Part shown: positions 21,741-33,726 of the stretch, piece by piece
Layout of the letters: the number at the start of each line of letters is the position of its first letter
Numbering within the stretch: the first letter of the stretch is position 1
Assembly: GCF_000313135.1 (NCBI RefSeq)
Contig: NW_004457252.1
Span: forward strand, 1 to 64,000
From: Acanthamoeba castellanii str. Neff
Lineage: Eukaryota; Discosea; Longamoebia; Acanthamoebidae
Direction of reading: 5' to 3'
Length of the DNA stretch: 64,000 nucleotides
Translations under genes and position numbers: made by a program
Notes under the pieces: model-generated
Databases searched by the model: none
Told to the model about the DNA's origin: nothing
What the model saw: only the letters and a program-made list of their open reading frames with translations

Positions 21741-24700
21741 TCAGTTGATCTTGCTGAAGAAGGAGGTCTTCCACCTCTGGATGACGCGACGACCGAAGTA
21801 GAGGAACAGCACCACGGCCACGACGAGGCCCAGGATGACTCCGCCCGCGGCCGAGAAGACGCCCACCAGCGCCATGTCGCCGTCATCGTGCCCCGAGCTC
21901 CCACCATCCACCACCGTCGTCGACATCGGACAAGTGTCTGCACTCTGGGGTGAGGTGCGTGTCGTGTCGTGTCGTGTCGTGTCGTGTCGTGTCGTGTCGT
22001 GTCGTGTCGTGTCGTTGGTGCGTGTCGTTGGGCGTGTCGTGTCGTGTCGCGCGCGTGCGTCGCGTCGTGTCTTTGGTCGTGTAGTGCGTGTCAGGTGCTG
22101 ACGAGCGTACCCTCTTGGGCTTGCCAGACCTTGAGCGTCTTGAGGACTTGGCTACGCGCTGTGACGAGACAAGCAACGTCGGCAGATGTAGGCGTGGAGA
22201 ACAGCGAGAGGCCGATAGACGTCGACTCGCAGTCAATCTGATACATCGTCACCGCGCAATCACCATTGCACGCACTGTGAGCCATCAAATGTCGCAACAA
22301 TCACACAACACAACGATCTGGGTGGTCACCTCGATGATCTTGTTGCCCGTCGTGGCGTAGTCCTCGGCCAGGGCCGCGGCGTTGGGACCGAGACTGGAGT
22401 AGGGGTCGTTGGCCGATTGAACGAACGCCATGTTACAACCCGTCGGCACTCCACCACTATGTTGCAAGCCAGAAAAACGCGTGAGTCATCAAACATGCTC
22501 AGCTCTAGCAGGTTGGCCCAACGAACCCAAAGTTGGTGTTGACGTCGTCGGTGTTGGGTCGGGCAGTGGTGAGATTGTTGAAGAGCTTCTGGCACACGGA
22601 GAGGTACCAATCGACGTTGACCTCGGCCGGCACCAGACTGTAGGGCGAGCCTGATGACACCTAAGGAATGCGGAAGAACACGACAAGATGTGAGGCTCAT
22701 CGGTTTTCAGGTTGCGCGTTTTGCTAACGACAAGTCAGTAGCACCTCGAACTGGCCGAGCTGGGTGCACTTGAGGTAGTAGGTGGGCCTGTAGCCGGCGC
22801 CGTAGTCGGTCATGTTGCCGCCCGTGTCGAGGGCAAAGTCCCACTGCTTGAACATCATCTAACGATTCATGCCACAGCGTATTATAAATGCTGATGATGT
22901 TGACGTTGACGTTGATGCTGTGCATGACGATTGTCTGGTAATACATACATAGTTCTGGTCGTTATAGTTGCCGATGTAGTTGGCGAGTGCCTCAAGCCTG
23001 GTGGCGTTGTCGCTGTTCCGCACGTCCGAGAATGTTTTGCACATCTACCACAAACAGAGTCCGAAAAGGTGAGAACAAGAACAAGAAGGAGCCAAACAGA
23101 AAACTGATAATGATGATTGATGGTACGTTGATCGAGTCGTAGCCCATGGCGCCCATGAGGATGGTCGACACCACATACATGAACTCGGCGTTGGGCAGCA
23201 GTTCGGCCTCGTCGACGCCGCACTGCACCTGGTAGGCCGCTCTTGCCTCGGCCGACGAGTTGAGCGTGAACGAGACCGTGCCCAGAAGGTCGTGAACGAT
23301 GCGCGAGCAGGTCCTACCTAAGAATGTTGAACGTCGTCAGGAATGCATCAGGAATGTAGGAATGTGTTGATGTAAGAGAGGAATGTGAATGGTACCGATG
23401 GAGGCCTGGTAGGCGAGGTCGTAGCCCGTGTAGCCCTCCACGGCGAGCAGGTGGGGCGAGGTGGCCACCACGCCGAACGCCACGCGGGGCTTGGCGCGCA
23501 CCCAGGTCGCGAACGCGCCGTCAAACAAGTCGCCCATCACGATCCAACGCGTCTGTTTCATGAGTGAGTCACCTTCACAGCGTCTCCATGACGCACACGA
23601 CATGCGTGTAGTGATGATGAGTAGACTAGTGAGCGTACGTTGTTGGGAAGGAGCGTGGACTTGTCCTGGATGAAGTTCACCACATCGGCCACACTGGGTG
23701 TTGCATACGAGTTTGGATTGGGTCAGTGCAGGAGACCAGAAATGCTTGGAATGCTGCAATGATCGGAGGTACTTTTGTTCGATGGAGTAGTAGCGGAGGT
23801 CGCGGGTCGATACGTCGGGCACGGGGTAGCTCTCGCCCGCGTACCTGGGCTCCAGGTCGAACACGATCGCTCCTGCATGTGATGTTAACACGTGAACGAA
23901 CAACTGAGCGAGTGTGGTGGTGCGTGCGAGTGTGGTGGTGCGTGTGCGATGTGGTTTTCAAAAGCTGGACCGGAGGTTGTACCGAGTTCCTTGGCCCAGG
24001 TGGCAATGGTCGAGGTGTTCCAATCCCCGTCCCAATGGAATGAGTTGATACGCACTTTTGCGCGACATACCAAAAAGATGAAAACTTGATGAGCCAAGTG
24101 GCCACCCAACACCTCCGGCGTGACGGGAGAGAAGGCATGTACGGAAGGCCAGGGGGCGGGCCTTGGCCTGGGTGGGTACCTTCCACCAGCGCTGGTTTTC
24201 CCAGTAGCGCTGGTGGAAGGTGTCATGGTTGAGGCTGTCGAAATGATCCACCTTCTGCCCACATTGATCGCCAAGCCATACGACACAAACCGCATCCAAG
24301 AGGTCCAAAGAATGTTAGCAAGAATGAGGTGAGTAGCTTCTCTTCTTGTACATTCCTCACTTCCTCACACTTCCTCATTCCCGGAGGAATGCGGAATCTC
24401 CCGAAACGCCGTCTCGACCATATGTAGGTGTCGGTGGTGGCCGCGGTTGGAAGAGCATACAACCAAGGTGGAAGAAGATGATGGTGAAGGTGATAATAAG
24501 AAGAAGCAGCACCTGGGTGAAGTTGAGAGCGAAATTGACCGAAGCCGCGTCTTCCCGATGGGCGAGGAACCGCGCGTGGACCGCTCTGTTGGCGGCGGCC
24601 CCGCCCAGGAGGAGGACCAGTCCGACGGCGGTGGCCAGCAGGGCCAGCGAGTAGGGCACGCGGCCCAGGAAGCTCATCGGGCTCGAGTAGCGGGGAATCC

Positions 24701-24764
24701 TTGCGCGAGGCGGCATGGCACCAACCGCCTGCGCACTCGGGCTCAGGTACGCCACCAACGTCAT
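21741..24764 (-). CDS. Membrane-anchored S28 peptidase homologue lacking the catalytic serine
   Basis: Prolylcarboxypeptidase/DPP7 family (S28, alpha/beta-hydrolase with SKS domain), roughly 550 residues in about 14 exons. The start is MTLVAYLSPSAQAVGAMPPR. An N-terminal hydrophobic anchor (about residues 35-55) precedes the family entry motif split by an intron (NFALNFTQ, then KVDHFDSLNHDTFHQRYW). Next come WAKELGAIVFDLEPRYAGES, VADVVNFIQDKS and, at about 23530, the nucleophile elbow. That elbow reads GDLFDG where active members have GGSYGG, so serine is replaced by leucine and flanking glycines are changed. The Asp loop is retained (NDPYSSLG). The His position could not be fixed because the junction near 22270-22320 is unclear. 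A second membrane helix (GVILGLVVAVVLFLYF) and a short basic tail end the protein. It is probably a pseudo-enzyme with a binding or scaffolding role. Confidence 0.82.
21958..22014. repeat. (GTGTC)n array in an intron of the S28-like gene
   Basis: About 11 perfect units. In the sense of the host gene it reads (GACAC)n and lies within about 40 bases upstream of an acceptor. Confidence 0.9.
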
Positions 24765-25308
24765 CTTGAATCTTCAAGCTTAAGATATGTTGCGCTGTTG
24801 TTGGGTGGTGTTGCGAGTTGCACAAGTGGAAGGCAGAGCTTTGCAAGCTTGCCGTGATAAAAAATGAAGGAAAAACAGGGTGTCGACAAGTTTTGTCACT
24901 GGTGGCCTCGGTTTTCAAATGTATGAAACGAAACAACGAAACCAAGTAATATCCCTTTCCACACGAACTGAGACTACCGCCGCGTTGTACGCGAGTACCT
25001 CAACTCCTTCCCTCATCTTCTGCATCTTCCTGCCGTGGATTCTTGGGGGCACTCATCCACCCTTTAGAGTGCGAAACGCGAAGGAAGGACCATCCTACAC
25101 CGATAATCCATAAAACGCACGGGGTGATTAATCGCAACAAAGAAAGATAGACGAAAGCGAAGCCCCTCACTAATCCCGAGGGGCACGAAGAATAGCGAAG
25201 AGCAAAGATCGAAAAAAGCGACACGCCGAAAGATCGAAGCTTCATCTGCGTTCGCGCCGACAACGAAACGGCCCGAGCCCTTTTTCTTTTACTCAACAGA
25301 CGAACAAG
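24765..25308. promoter_or_regulatory. Divergent promoter region, S28-like / BAR-like gene
   Basis: 544 bp between opposing starts. It contains no recognisable gene. The sequence is less GC-rich, with several A-rich patches (about 25140-25235). Confidence 0.4.
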
Positions 25309-28300
25309 ATGATGAACTCTTCAGCCAGTGGATGGAAGAACGGACTCGGAGGACCACAACCGCAGCAGCCACTACAGAAAAAGATGGCGGACGCGGATGA
25401 CAACAACAAAACGGGTTCGCCGTCGTCCTCCTACCCGCCGGGCGGCGGCCAGACCTCGCAGGCCGGCGGCTCCCACTTCTTCGCGCGCGGCTCAGGCATT
25501 CGACAGGCCGCCTCCCTGCCCACCACCTCGCCGCTCGGCTTCCTCCGCTCGGCCGGCAAGGCCTCGGCGTCGACCTCTTCGGTCAAGCCCAGCGCGGCCC
25601 AGCGCATGGCCGGCATCGAGTCCGAGCGCGGCATGCGCCCGCCGGCGGCGGTCGAGGTGCGCGACATGGCGGCTGCGGGCGTGCGCAACAGCAGCCGGGT
25701 GCTGCGGAGAGTCGAGAGCGAGAAGACGATGGCGGTGGACGACGACGATGGCGTGGGCTCACTGCAATCGAGTTCCTCCTCGACCGATCTGGGCTACGAC
25801 GACGAGTGCGTGCTTTTTATCGCCTCGCGCGATGTGTGTGTGTGTGTGTGCGTGTCGTGTCGTGTCGTGTCGTGCGTGCCGTGCGTGTCGTGAGTGTCAA
25901 GTGTCGTGTGCGATGCTGACTCGAGCGACGACGAGCAGCATGGTAGGGCGGCGGAGCGTGGATGCGCAGATGGCCCGTAACATGCTCGATACCCAGCTCC
26001 ACGACCAGTTTCACGTATGTGTTCCTCCCTTCTTCTGCCTCTTCTTCGTTGATTGACCGGGTATCTGTATCCCTGCGTCTGGGCATGACGGTGGACTCAA
26101 TCACGACTCAAACGCACACACGGCCAACGACGACACACAGACACAGAAAAAGAACTCTCTGGCCTACATCTCCTTCTTCAAGAACGCCCAGAAGTACTCG
26201 GATTCCCTTCAAGGTCCGTTGCATACAAGGAATTCGGACATAAAACATGATGGAATGCTAAAAGCCGATAAATGCTTGCAGAGTCGGCGGAGTATGGCGC
26301 CGAGATGTCGCAAGCGATGATCAAAATGACCAAGACTGCTCCCAACTCCGAAGAAGACTGTACGCATGCATTGCCTTCACGCTTATCCTTCCACGTGGGG
26401 CGGTTTTAGGTTGACCCTGTGCTTTTTTGTTTTCATTTGTGTGGGCAACCCGTTAGCCGAGATCATCGAATCTATGGCGGTGAGCTGGGGCGGCATGATG
26501 CAACTCCAGCAGCATTGCTTGGTACCTCCCTACCGACCCACCCTTGCTTGTACATCAACGAATGCCCTAAACCCATATTTTTTTTATTCATTTTATTTTT
26601 GTTTGACCAGCGGCCATTGTTCACCGAAGACGAGTTTGCAGAGAAGTTCCAGCTGTACGAGGGCGTGGCTGAAGTAGTGGTACGCTTGATTTTTTACGTA
26701 ATATATTTAATACATGTATTGAGATATCTCAATACATTTGAGACATATATGTTCTAAATTATGCGTGGTATGTGCGACAGTCACTGGAGAAGGAGTACAA
26801 GAAGCAGCATGCGGTGTACACGCAGCGGCTGAAGAGGTACGAGAAGTCTATTCGCAAGGAGCGAACTAAGAAGGCCAAACAGAACAGCGCCACCCTCGTC
26901 TCGGATGTACGCAGTGATCACTTTTTGCACTTTTTATTTCGTTTGACAAAATTTAACCGTGGGACCACACACGCGCAGAGCATCGACATGCAACTTCTGC
27001 AGACGTCGTTCGACGAATGGCGAACACAGATGATGGAGGACCTCACGGTACCCCTCCCTTTCCTGTCTGTTCGTTTTCGCTTTTCGCTTTTCGCTTTCGT
27101 TTTTTGAGTTGCATTTTAAAGATCATGCGATCAGCACCAATCAGGAATGTTTTGATCAATATTGATCGTTTTAATAATAATACTGTATTTATTTTATTTT
27201 ATTATTAGGACATGGAGCGGGTGAGGCAGGCGCGGTTTGCGTGTCTCTTCTGGCAGAACCTGGAGCGCCAGCTGGAGCACTACCGCACCTTCATCTCCCT
27301 CCTCGAGAAGGAGAAGAACAGCTGGGAAGCCCGCTACCGGGCAGTCGCCTCCACCACCCCTCCTGCCCCCGCCCCCGCCCCCGCCCCCTCCCTCGCCGCA
27401 ACCACCACCACCAATACCGACGCCACTCCCGTGCGTCACCTCCCCGCACACGCACACGCACACGCACACGCACACGCACACGCACACGCACACGCACACG
27501 CACACGCACACGCACACGCACACGCAGCACGCGTGTGGCATGCTCATAGTACGTGGTTGCTGATGATGATGATTTGTCGATAGAAGAGCAAAGAGGCGCA
27601 GGTGCGAGAGAGCCGCAAGGGGAAACACCACTCGGCGGGCGAGGTGACGCATGCGCTCTCCTCCTCGCGCCTCTCCAGCTCCCCGCTCCACTCCGGCAGC
27701 GAGGTCACCCGCTCCGCCACCTCCCCGCCCCACCCGAAAGGGGTACGTCCGATTTCCTTTTCCTTTTTCTATTTTTTATCATTTATTTTGATTAAATACG
27801 AATAGAAATATAACGATCTGTTTAGATAATTTGTTTTCTTAAAAATTGGACAAACTGACACGCGCACGCACGCACAGGTGTCGTTCGAAGCACGAAACGA
27901 CACTGACAGCGAACCGCTGACCAGCGACAGCGAAGGTTCGGAACTCAGCCAATCATTGTCTACACATTTATTTCTTTTTAGTTGATTGGCGAGATTTAGT
28001 TTTTTTATTAGACCAATAATTATTAATAATGATAACATGGGCGCAGGACCGGATCCGTTCGTGGAGGAGGTGGACCACCTGCTGCAGGGCGAGTTGGACG
28101 AGAGGCAGCGGAAGGTGACCATCTCGGCCGCGGTAGCGCAGCACAAGATCAAGCGGCCCAACTCCAAGCGGCAGAGCACCATCGCCCTGGCCTCTCAACT
28201 CCTCGACTGGTTTTCTGCCCACCCGCACATGCACACGCACCACCGCACACGCACACGCGATTTCGTAACTAATGTAGTTGGGATGCGATCATAGGTGTTT

Positions 28301-28981
28301 CCAGACGGATGCTTCGATGACGGCGATGCCGATCACGCGGAAGACCACGGCCTCGTCGACTGACGGCGACACAATCAGCGAAGGGGGCACCAACAACGAA
28401 AACGAAAACGACAACTACAGAGATAACGAAAACGACAACGGCTCGCACGTTGACAACGACCACGATTTCGAGAAGGAGGAGCAGAACAACGACGACGATG
28501 ACGACAAGCAGCCCAACAATAACAATAACAACAATCACACCAATCACGACAGCAACAAGCTCAATCCCAACAACGCCGAGAGCGAAGGCGAGCCGCCGCT
28601 CGAGCGACAGCGCCTCCACAGCGCGGCCGACATCCTCGATTCCATCTTCGCCGTCGACCCGCCCGCCCACGCCCCGACCACGCCGGCGTCGACCGCCGCC
28701 GGCAGCAGCCCGGCCCTACAGGCCTCGATCGGCGGCAGTGGTCTGGCCACGCAGTACCGGCCGTCCATCAGCGGCAACAAGAGCCAGCGGGTGTCGATCG
28801 GCTGCCGCCGGCGCTCGCCCTCGCCAGCCGCGGCCGAGAGCAACGACAGCGGCCCTGGAGAAGGGGGTGCGTAATATTATTTTCATTTTCATTTTTTTAA
28901 ACGATAAAACATTTTATCAAAGAATTTACGCTGACAGGGTCAATTCCAGACAAGGGCGCCGAGCGGGGCCATAGCAGCTGA
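25309..28981 (+). CDS. BAR/F-BAR-like coiled-coil protein
   Basis: About 15 exons. The start (MMNSSASGWKNGLGG) lies in an S/G/P-rich disordered region of about 165 residues. A predominantly helical central region follows from about 25936 to 27400: MARNMLDTQLHDQFH, AYISFFKNAQKYSDSLQ, FAEKFQLYEGVAEVV, LEKEYKKQHAVYTQRLKRYE and MERVRQARFACLFWQNLERQ. Its length, heptad character and position after a disordered head fit a BAR-superfamily membrane-curving dimer (F-BAR or IMD-like). No single motif is diagnostic. The C-terminal third is acidic and N/D/S-rich (asparagine run at about 28515-28540). The last exon ends DKGAERGHSS and a TGA at 28981. Alternative: a generic coiled-coil cytoskeletal protein. 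Confidence 0.6.
27444..27528. repeat. (CACACG)n array in an intron
   Basis: About 14 uninterrupted six-base units within an intron of the BAR-like gene. It creates Ala-His, Thr-His and Arg-Thr pseudo-frames on the plus strand. Confidence 0.9.
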
Positions 28982-29357
28982 GGATGATGGCACAACAACG
29001 ACCACAGTTGATGGTAATGGTGACGATGACGATGCTGATCAGAGCCCGCACTCCACAACGCAAACACAACCGGCCGGTCTGCTGATGGTGGAGGCACGAA
29101 TGTTCCGGTGAAGAGTCCCGAAGAGTCGTGTTGTTCCGCGTGCTTGAGAATTACTGTACTTTGTAACACCATGGTGTTGTTCAACCACGTCTTGCATCAT
29201 CAACATCTTGTTTCATCATCATCATCATCATCACAACCTCGAACGTAGACAGCAAAAGAGAAGATATTTGTTTCCAAAAGAGTAAGAGCGTCTCAGCTGA
29301 GTATCTACAGGTGTCTGCGTGCGAGCACCACTGGCGCTGGGCGTGATACAGCCGCAA
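28982..29357. other. Convergent 3' regions
   Basis: Between the BAR-like stop and the CHMP6 stop. It contains a TCATCA repeat (about 29213-29232) and no frame with coding bias. Confidence 0.5.
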
Positions 29358-30741
29358 TCATTCGGCTGCAAGCGGCGCCTCTTGACGCTTGGCCTTGACC
29401 TTGGTCTTGGCCGCCGTCGCTGCAGCGCCAGCAGGTGTGAGACGAGAAGACTGGTGTGCTGGAGGGCTGGACGTACCTTTTTGTGGGTCTGTCGCGGTGG
29501 GCTCGCCCGCAGGCACTTCCGGCATCTGTGGCACACCCTCCTGCTCCGCCTGCTCGACCAGGTCGTGGTGAGACTCACAACACACGGCACACGACACACG
29601 ACACACGACACACGGCACACGGCACACGGCACACGACACGCACGACACATTACGACACGACACGACACGACACGCACCTGCTGCACGAGCTCGTCGAGTT
29701 CAGCGAGGATGGCTTCCTCGTCCTCGTCGGTCAGCTTGCCCGCCAGTATGTTCTCGATTTCCTGCGCAGGTGTGAACAACAGCGACAATGCAAGAAAAGG
29801 AAGGCGTGGTGGTGGGTGGTGGGTGGTGGGTGGTGGGTGGTGCGTGTGGCGCACCTGTTGGTGGGCGATGGCCTCCTGGGTGTCGGCCATGAGCTCCTCG
29901 ACGGCATTGAGCGACATCTCCGCCTGAATCTCCTTCAGCACCTGCTCTCTCGCCACCAACGCATCACACATCATCAGATCATGACATGTGGTGCGAACAG
30001 CAGAGAAAGAAAGAAAGAAAGAAAGAAAGAAACGGACCTCATTGCCCGCCTTGAGCCCGTCGAACACCCTCTTCTCCATCTGGGCGAACTCGACTGAATC
30101 GATCTAGGTCGTCGCCGACGACGACAAACGTTCGATTAGCTCAACGCCCCATAGATGGGACACGCGCAGAGCAACTCTTGTGTGCGTGTGCGTGTGCGGT
30201 GTGCGGGTGTGCGTGTGCGGCGTGCGTGCGTGACATGAGCATGTGGTGCGGCGTGTGGTGCCGAACCATCTCCTGGAGGTTCGACAGCTGGGCTTCGGAC
30301 TTGGCGAGGAGCTGCTCCTGGAATCGCTTCTTCTTCAACGCCAACAACGCCTGCCGGGTCGTGCACACACACAACGCAGTGGTCAGCGACTGCCGCCACG
30401 GCACACCTCCGCCAAGGCGCGTGGGTGCACTCTACCTTGGGTCGTTGTCCCTTTCGTAGGAGTTCGCGTGCCATCTCGGTCTCCTTCTCCACGACGGCCC
30501 TCATCTGTGTAGAAAGAAGAGCAAAGCATTAAAAATAGAAATATTTAATGTTTTTATTTATCTCTTTTATTTATTATTTATTTATTGATGTACAGTGCGG
30601 CATTGATTACTTGCAAGTAGGTACCTTCTTCTGGTATTGGGTGAGCTTGTCGCGCTGCACCTTGAGGTCCAACACGGCCTTGTCGTGGGACGACACCCGC
30701 GGTGCCTTCTTTGTTGCCGAAGACGAAAACAAGCCTCCCAT
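29358..30741 (-). CDS. CHMP6: ESCRT-III subunit CHMP6 / VPS20
   Basis: VPS20 links ESCRT-II to polymerising ESCRT-III on endosomes. The protein starts MGGLFSSSATKKAPRVS, a glycine-2 N-myristoylation signal expected of VPS20. The Snf7-fold helices follow across several exons: DKAVLDLKVQRDKLTQYQKK, VVEKETEMARELLRKGQ, ALLALKKKRFQEQ, EKRVFDGLKAGNE, LKEIQAEMSLNAVEELM. A C-terminal acidic MIM-like region is present (LTDEDEEAILAELDELVQQ), and the tail is A/K/P-rich. Exon order and GT/AG junctions are consistent, and the stop is at 29358. Myristoylation plus the KKRFQE motif favour VPS20 over the other Snf7 paralogues. It is divergent to TAPT1, with starts about 200 bp apart. Confidence 0.88.
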
Positions 30742-30938
30742 CTTCACCAGAATCTTCCTCTTTTTGTTCGATGATTTTACAGCTTAATAATCTGTATCTC
30801 TCTTTTCCCGCGGGAAATGCCACGTCATGCATGGCCTTTTTTATTCATATTTTAAAAGCAAAAATCCAAATCATAATATCAAAAGAAAAAATCCAATAAT
30901 CATAATATCAAAAAAGAAAGCGAGTAGCGGTTGGCAAG
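30742..30938. promoter_or_regulatory. Short divergent promoter, CHMP6 / TAPT1
   Basis: Only 197 bp separate the two start codons. The interval is AT-rich with three near-identical copies of an AATCATAATATCAAAA-like element (about 30868, 30895 and an abbreviated form), which could be a bidirectional regulatory module. Confidence 0.5.
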
Positions 30939-33467
30939 ATGGCACTGCTGTTGGGAACAGGCTCTGGTGGTCTTACGCGGGTTCGCAAGCGAGACTACAC
31001 AGACTTGGGCTCGCCGCCGCAGAGGCGGCCTTCATCATCTTCTAGTTCTTCTTCTTCTTCATCTACTGCTGCTGCTGCAGCTCCTTTGCTCGTGAGCAGC
31101 GACAGAAATCATCGCACTCGCAAAAATCAGGGGCGACCGCGGATTGAAGAAGATGGCAGGCAACGACGCTTCGAAGAAGAAGAGGAAGTAGAGGAAGATG
31201 AGGAAGTGGAAGAATTGGATTTGCGTGCGGTGTGGAGCGGCGCGCGAGGGAGCAGCGCGGGAGCGGCGGTGGCCTCGGCGTGGCAGAAGGCGGCAGACCG
31301 AGCAGATCTACGCGACCCGGCCGTGGGCAGCTACCGCTACGTCGAGGAGGAGCGAGACTACAAGCCTCTGTACGTTGCCTGACATCTTCATCTTTTTTAT
31401 TTTATTTTATTTTTTCATCTGCAGCACAGCCGCGATATGGCGCACGTCAATCGAAGCGCAAGGCATGACTCGTGGCCACGTTTGTGTCCAGGCTTCCCCC
31501 GAAAGTGGCCAACCCAGCCAATGCCACCGACTTCCTCTTCGTACTTTCCTCACCCCCGCGTGTGCGTGCGGTGTGTGCGGTGTGTGCTCACCGCAAGGTA
31601 ACAGGTGCCGTACACGCTGGAGCGGCTGATCAGTTACGGGATCTTCATATGCATGGACTCGTTCCTGTTCGTGTTCACTGCCCTGCCCATCCGGGCAGCC
31701 ATTGCTCTCTACCACCTCATCCTGCGGCACCGCAAGCTCCACGCCATACAGAAGGTCGACATCCTCAAGGTCATCATTCTCGTCCTCGGCTACCTCTTCC
31801 TGCGGCTGCTCGACATTCCCAGGTACAGCGCCATTCACTCACTCAGCCAGTGGCTCGTAAGGTGGCGATCAATTCGTTCACAGCGTGCGTGTGTGCGCAG
31901 TTTGTCGTCCTTCATGGCTAAGGAGTCGCTGTTGAAGATCAAGTATCTTGTGACGCTTCTTGTGGTACGTACAGTAACTTGCTTGACCGCTCGCACTGCA
32001 CTGTCACCAACCTGGCGCTCGCGAAAGGTGATGGATCGGCTGATGAGCAGCTACGGCCAAAACATTCTGGGCAGTCTCTTCTGGGCCGTGAACCAGCCGG
32101 CCAACAAGGTAGCGACAATTATATATATATAATTATATATATATCTGTTTACTTTTATTTTATTTTATTTGGTAATGTGAATGGCCGAGTGACGGAGAGT
32201 GCCTGCAGGTGAAGCGTGGCTACTACTGGCACTTCATCCTGTCGATCATTTACGTCAGTATCCTTTTCGCCTTAGCCCCCCAATGTGTGCCGGTGTGCCT
32301 ATGTGTCGTTTGGTCGTGTGTTGTGGGTGTCGTTCTATTTGGAGTGGTTTTTCTCCTTGACGATGCGGCACAGACGTTCATTCAACGTTCCTGCTGGGCT
32401 ACATTGCGGTGATGGACGTGGCGATGGAGGGCAAGAACACTGCCCTGCTCACCCTCCTCATCCTCATTCAATTCGCCGAGATGAAGTCGGCCGTGCTCAA
32501 GGAGCTCAGCCAGGACAAGCTCTGGGCCATCTGCTACAACGGTGTGCCACCTCTCCCCATTTGTTATTTGTCATTTGTTCTTATTGACTGTAAGCACAGA
32601 TATCGTGGAGCGTTTCCAGTTGCTGGTGTCGCTTGTGCTTCTCTTCTTCTATAACATCTCCAAACACCACATCAACTCCTTCTGGGTACGTGGTTCCCTT
32701 TAGCTGTCTCGGCCTTCATTTTATTGTGGAGCTGGGTGGCTGCTGACGACGACTGTTGTCACCTCCCGGCAGGATGAGGATTGGCTGACGGCAAGCGAGT
32801 GGCTGCGCCCGCTCCTGTTTTCTCTGCTGATCATCTACCTGTCGGAGCTCACCGTCGATTGGCTCAAGCACACGTCGATTATCAACTTCACTGACCTTAG
32901 CCCACACATGTACACCGAACTGGCCTACAAGATCAGCAAGCGCTTGCTCGACGTCGACGATAAGAGCGTACGCACGACACCCACGGCCAACCACAACCGA
33001 CACACGGCCGCTGCAACCTGCTCTGACGGTGAATGCGTCGCTTGTGCAGTTCCTCACTGATCGGACACAAAACATCGCAACTGGCGATTTGGGAGTGATG
33101 CCCCTCTCCCTCGGCGTGCTGGTACGAGCACACACACACACACGGGACGCGACACACCAATACAAAGTGCTAATGTCTGTGTGCTCGTGTCAGGTGCTCA
33201 AGGTGATTGGTGATTGGATGCCGAGTGGACTTAACGGCCTCGCGGTGGTGGTGGGCCTCTACCTGCTGGGCCTTCTCCTGCGACATCTTTCTGGCATGCT
33301 GCTCTCGATCTACACCCGCCGCTTCCACGCCTACAAGCAACAGTTCGCATCTTCTCTCTCTCTCTCTCTCTCATCTCGATGCCATCTACTGATCATCTCC
33401 GTTACGTGCGTGAATGTGATGCCTTACATCCAGGTCGGGCACGGCGGGGAAGCTCTTCCTCCGTTGA
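30939..33467 (+). CDS. TAPT1: TAPT1 / Emp65 family ER membrane protein
   Basis: A conserved multi-pass protein linked in other eukaryotes to ER function and ciliary-base or ER protein folding (Emp65/POD1/TAPT1 family). The cytosolic N-terminus is S/A/E-rich (MALLLGTGSGGLTRVRKRD). The family core then follows over many exons: YTLERLISYGIFICMDSFLF, VFTALPIRAAIALYHLI, KVIILVLGYLFLRLLDIP, KYLVTLLVVMDRLMSSYGQN, ILGSLFWAVNQPANK, FLLGYIAVMDVAMEGKNTAL, FAEMKSAVLKELSQDKLW and SELTVDWLKHTSIINFTDL. These match TAPT1 in order and spacing. The protein ends SGTAGKLFLR with TGA at 33465-33467. An AT-rich intron (about 32105-32205) interrupts the otherwise GC-rich gene. Confidence 0.92.
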
Positions 33468-33726
33468 AGATTTCAACTCAACAGACCACTTTCCCGCCAA
33501 AAGCGGTGTAGCACAAAACGTGCAGGTTTTGGGCAGAGAAGATTGCACCACATCCCATTTAGCGCATTTGCAGGATTTTTGAGAGTGGAGGTGGATCTTG
33601 ATCAATACTGGCCGCTCAGTGACCTTTGAGTAAACCAGTCCCTCCCCGACTTGGAAGTAGCGGCAATTGCGTGGGCAGACAAGAATCGAAACGAATTATC
33701 AACGAATAATCGATCTCGACGTGAAG
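33468..33726. promoter_or_regulatory. Upstream region of ELYS
   Basis: 259 bp between TAPT1 and ELYS on the same strand; no gene. It presumably holds the TAPT1 3' UTR and the ELYS promoter. Confidence 0.45.
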
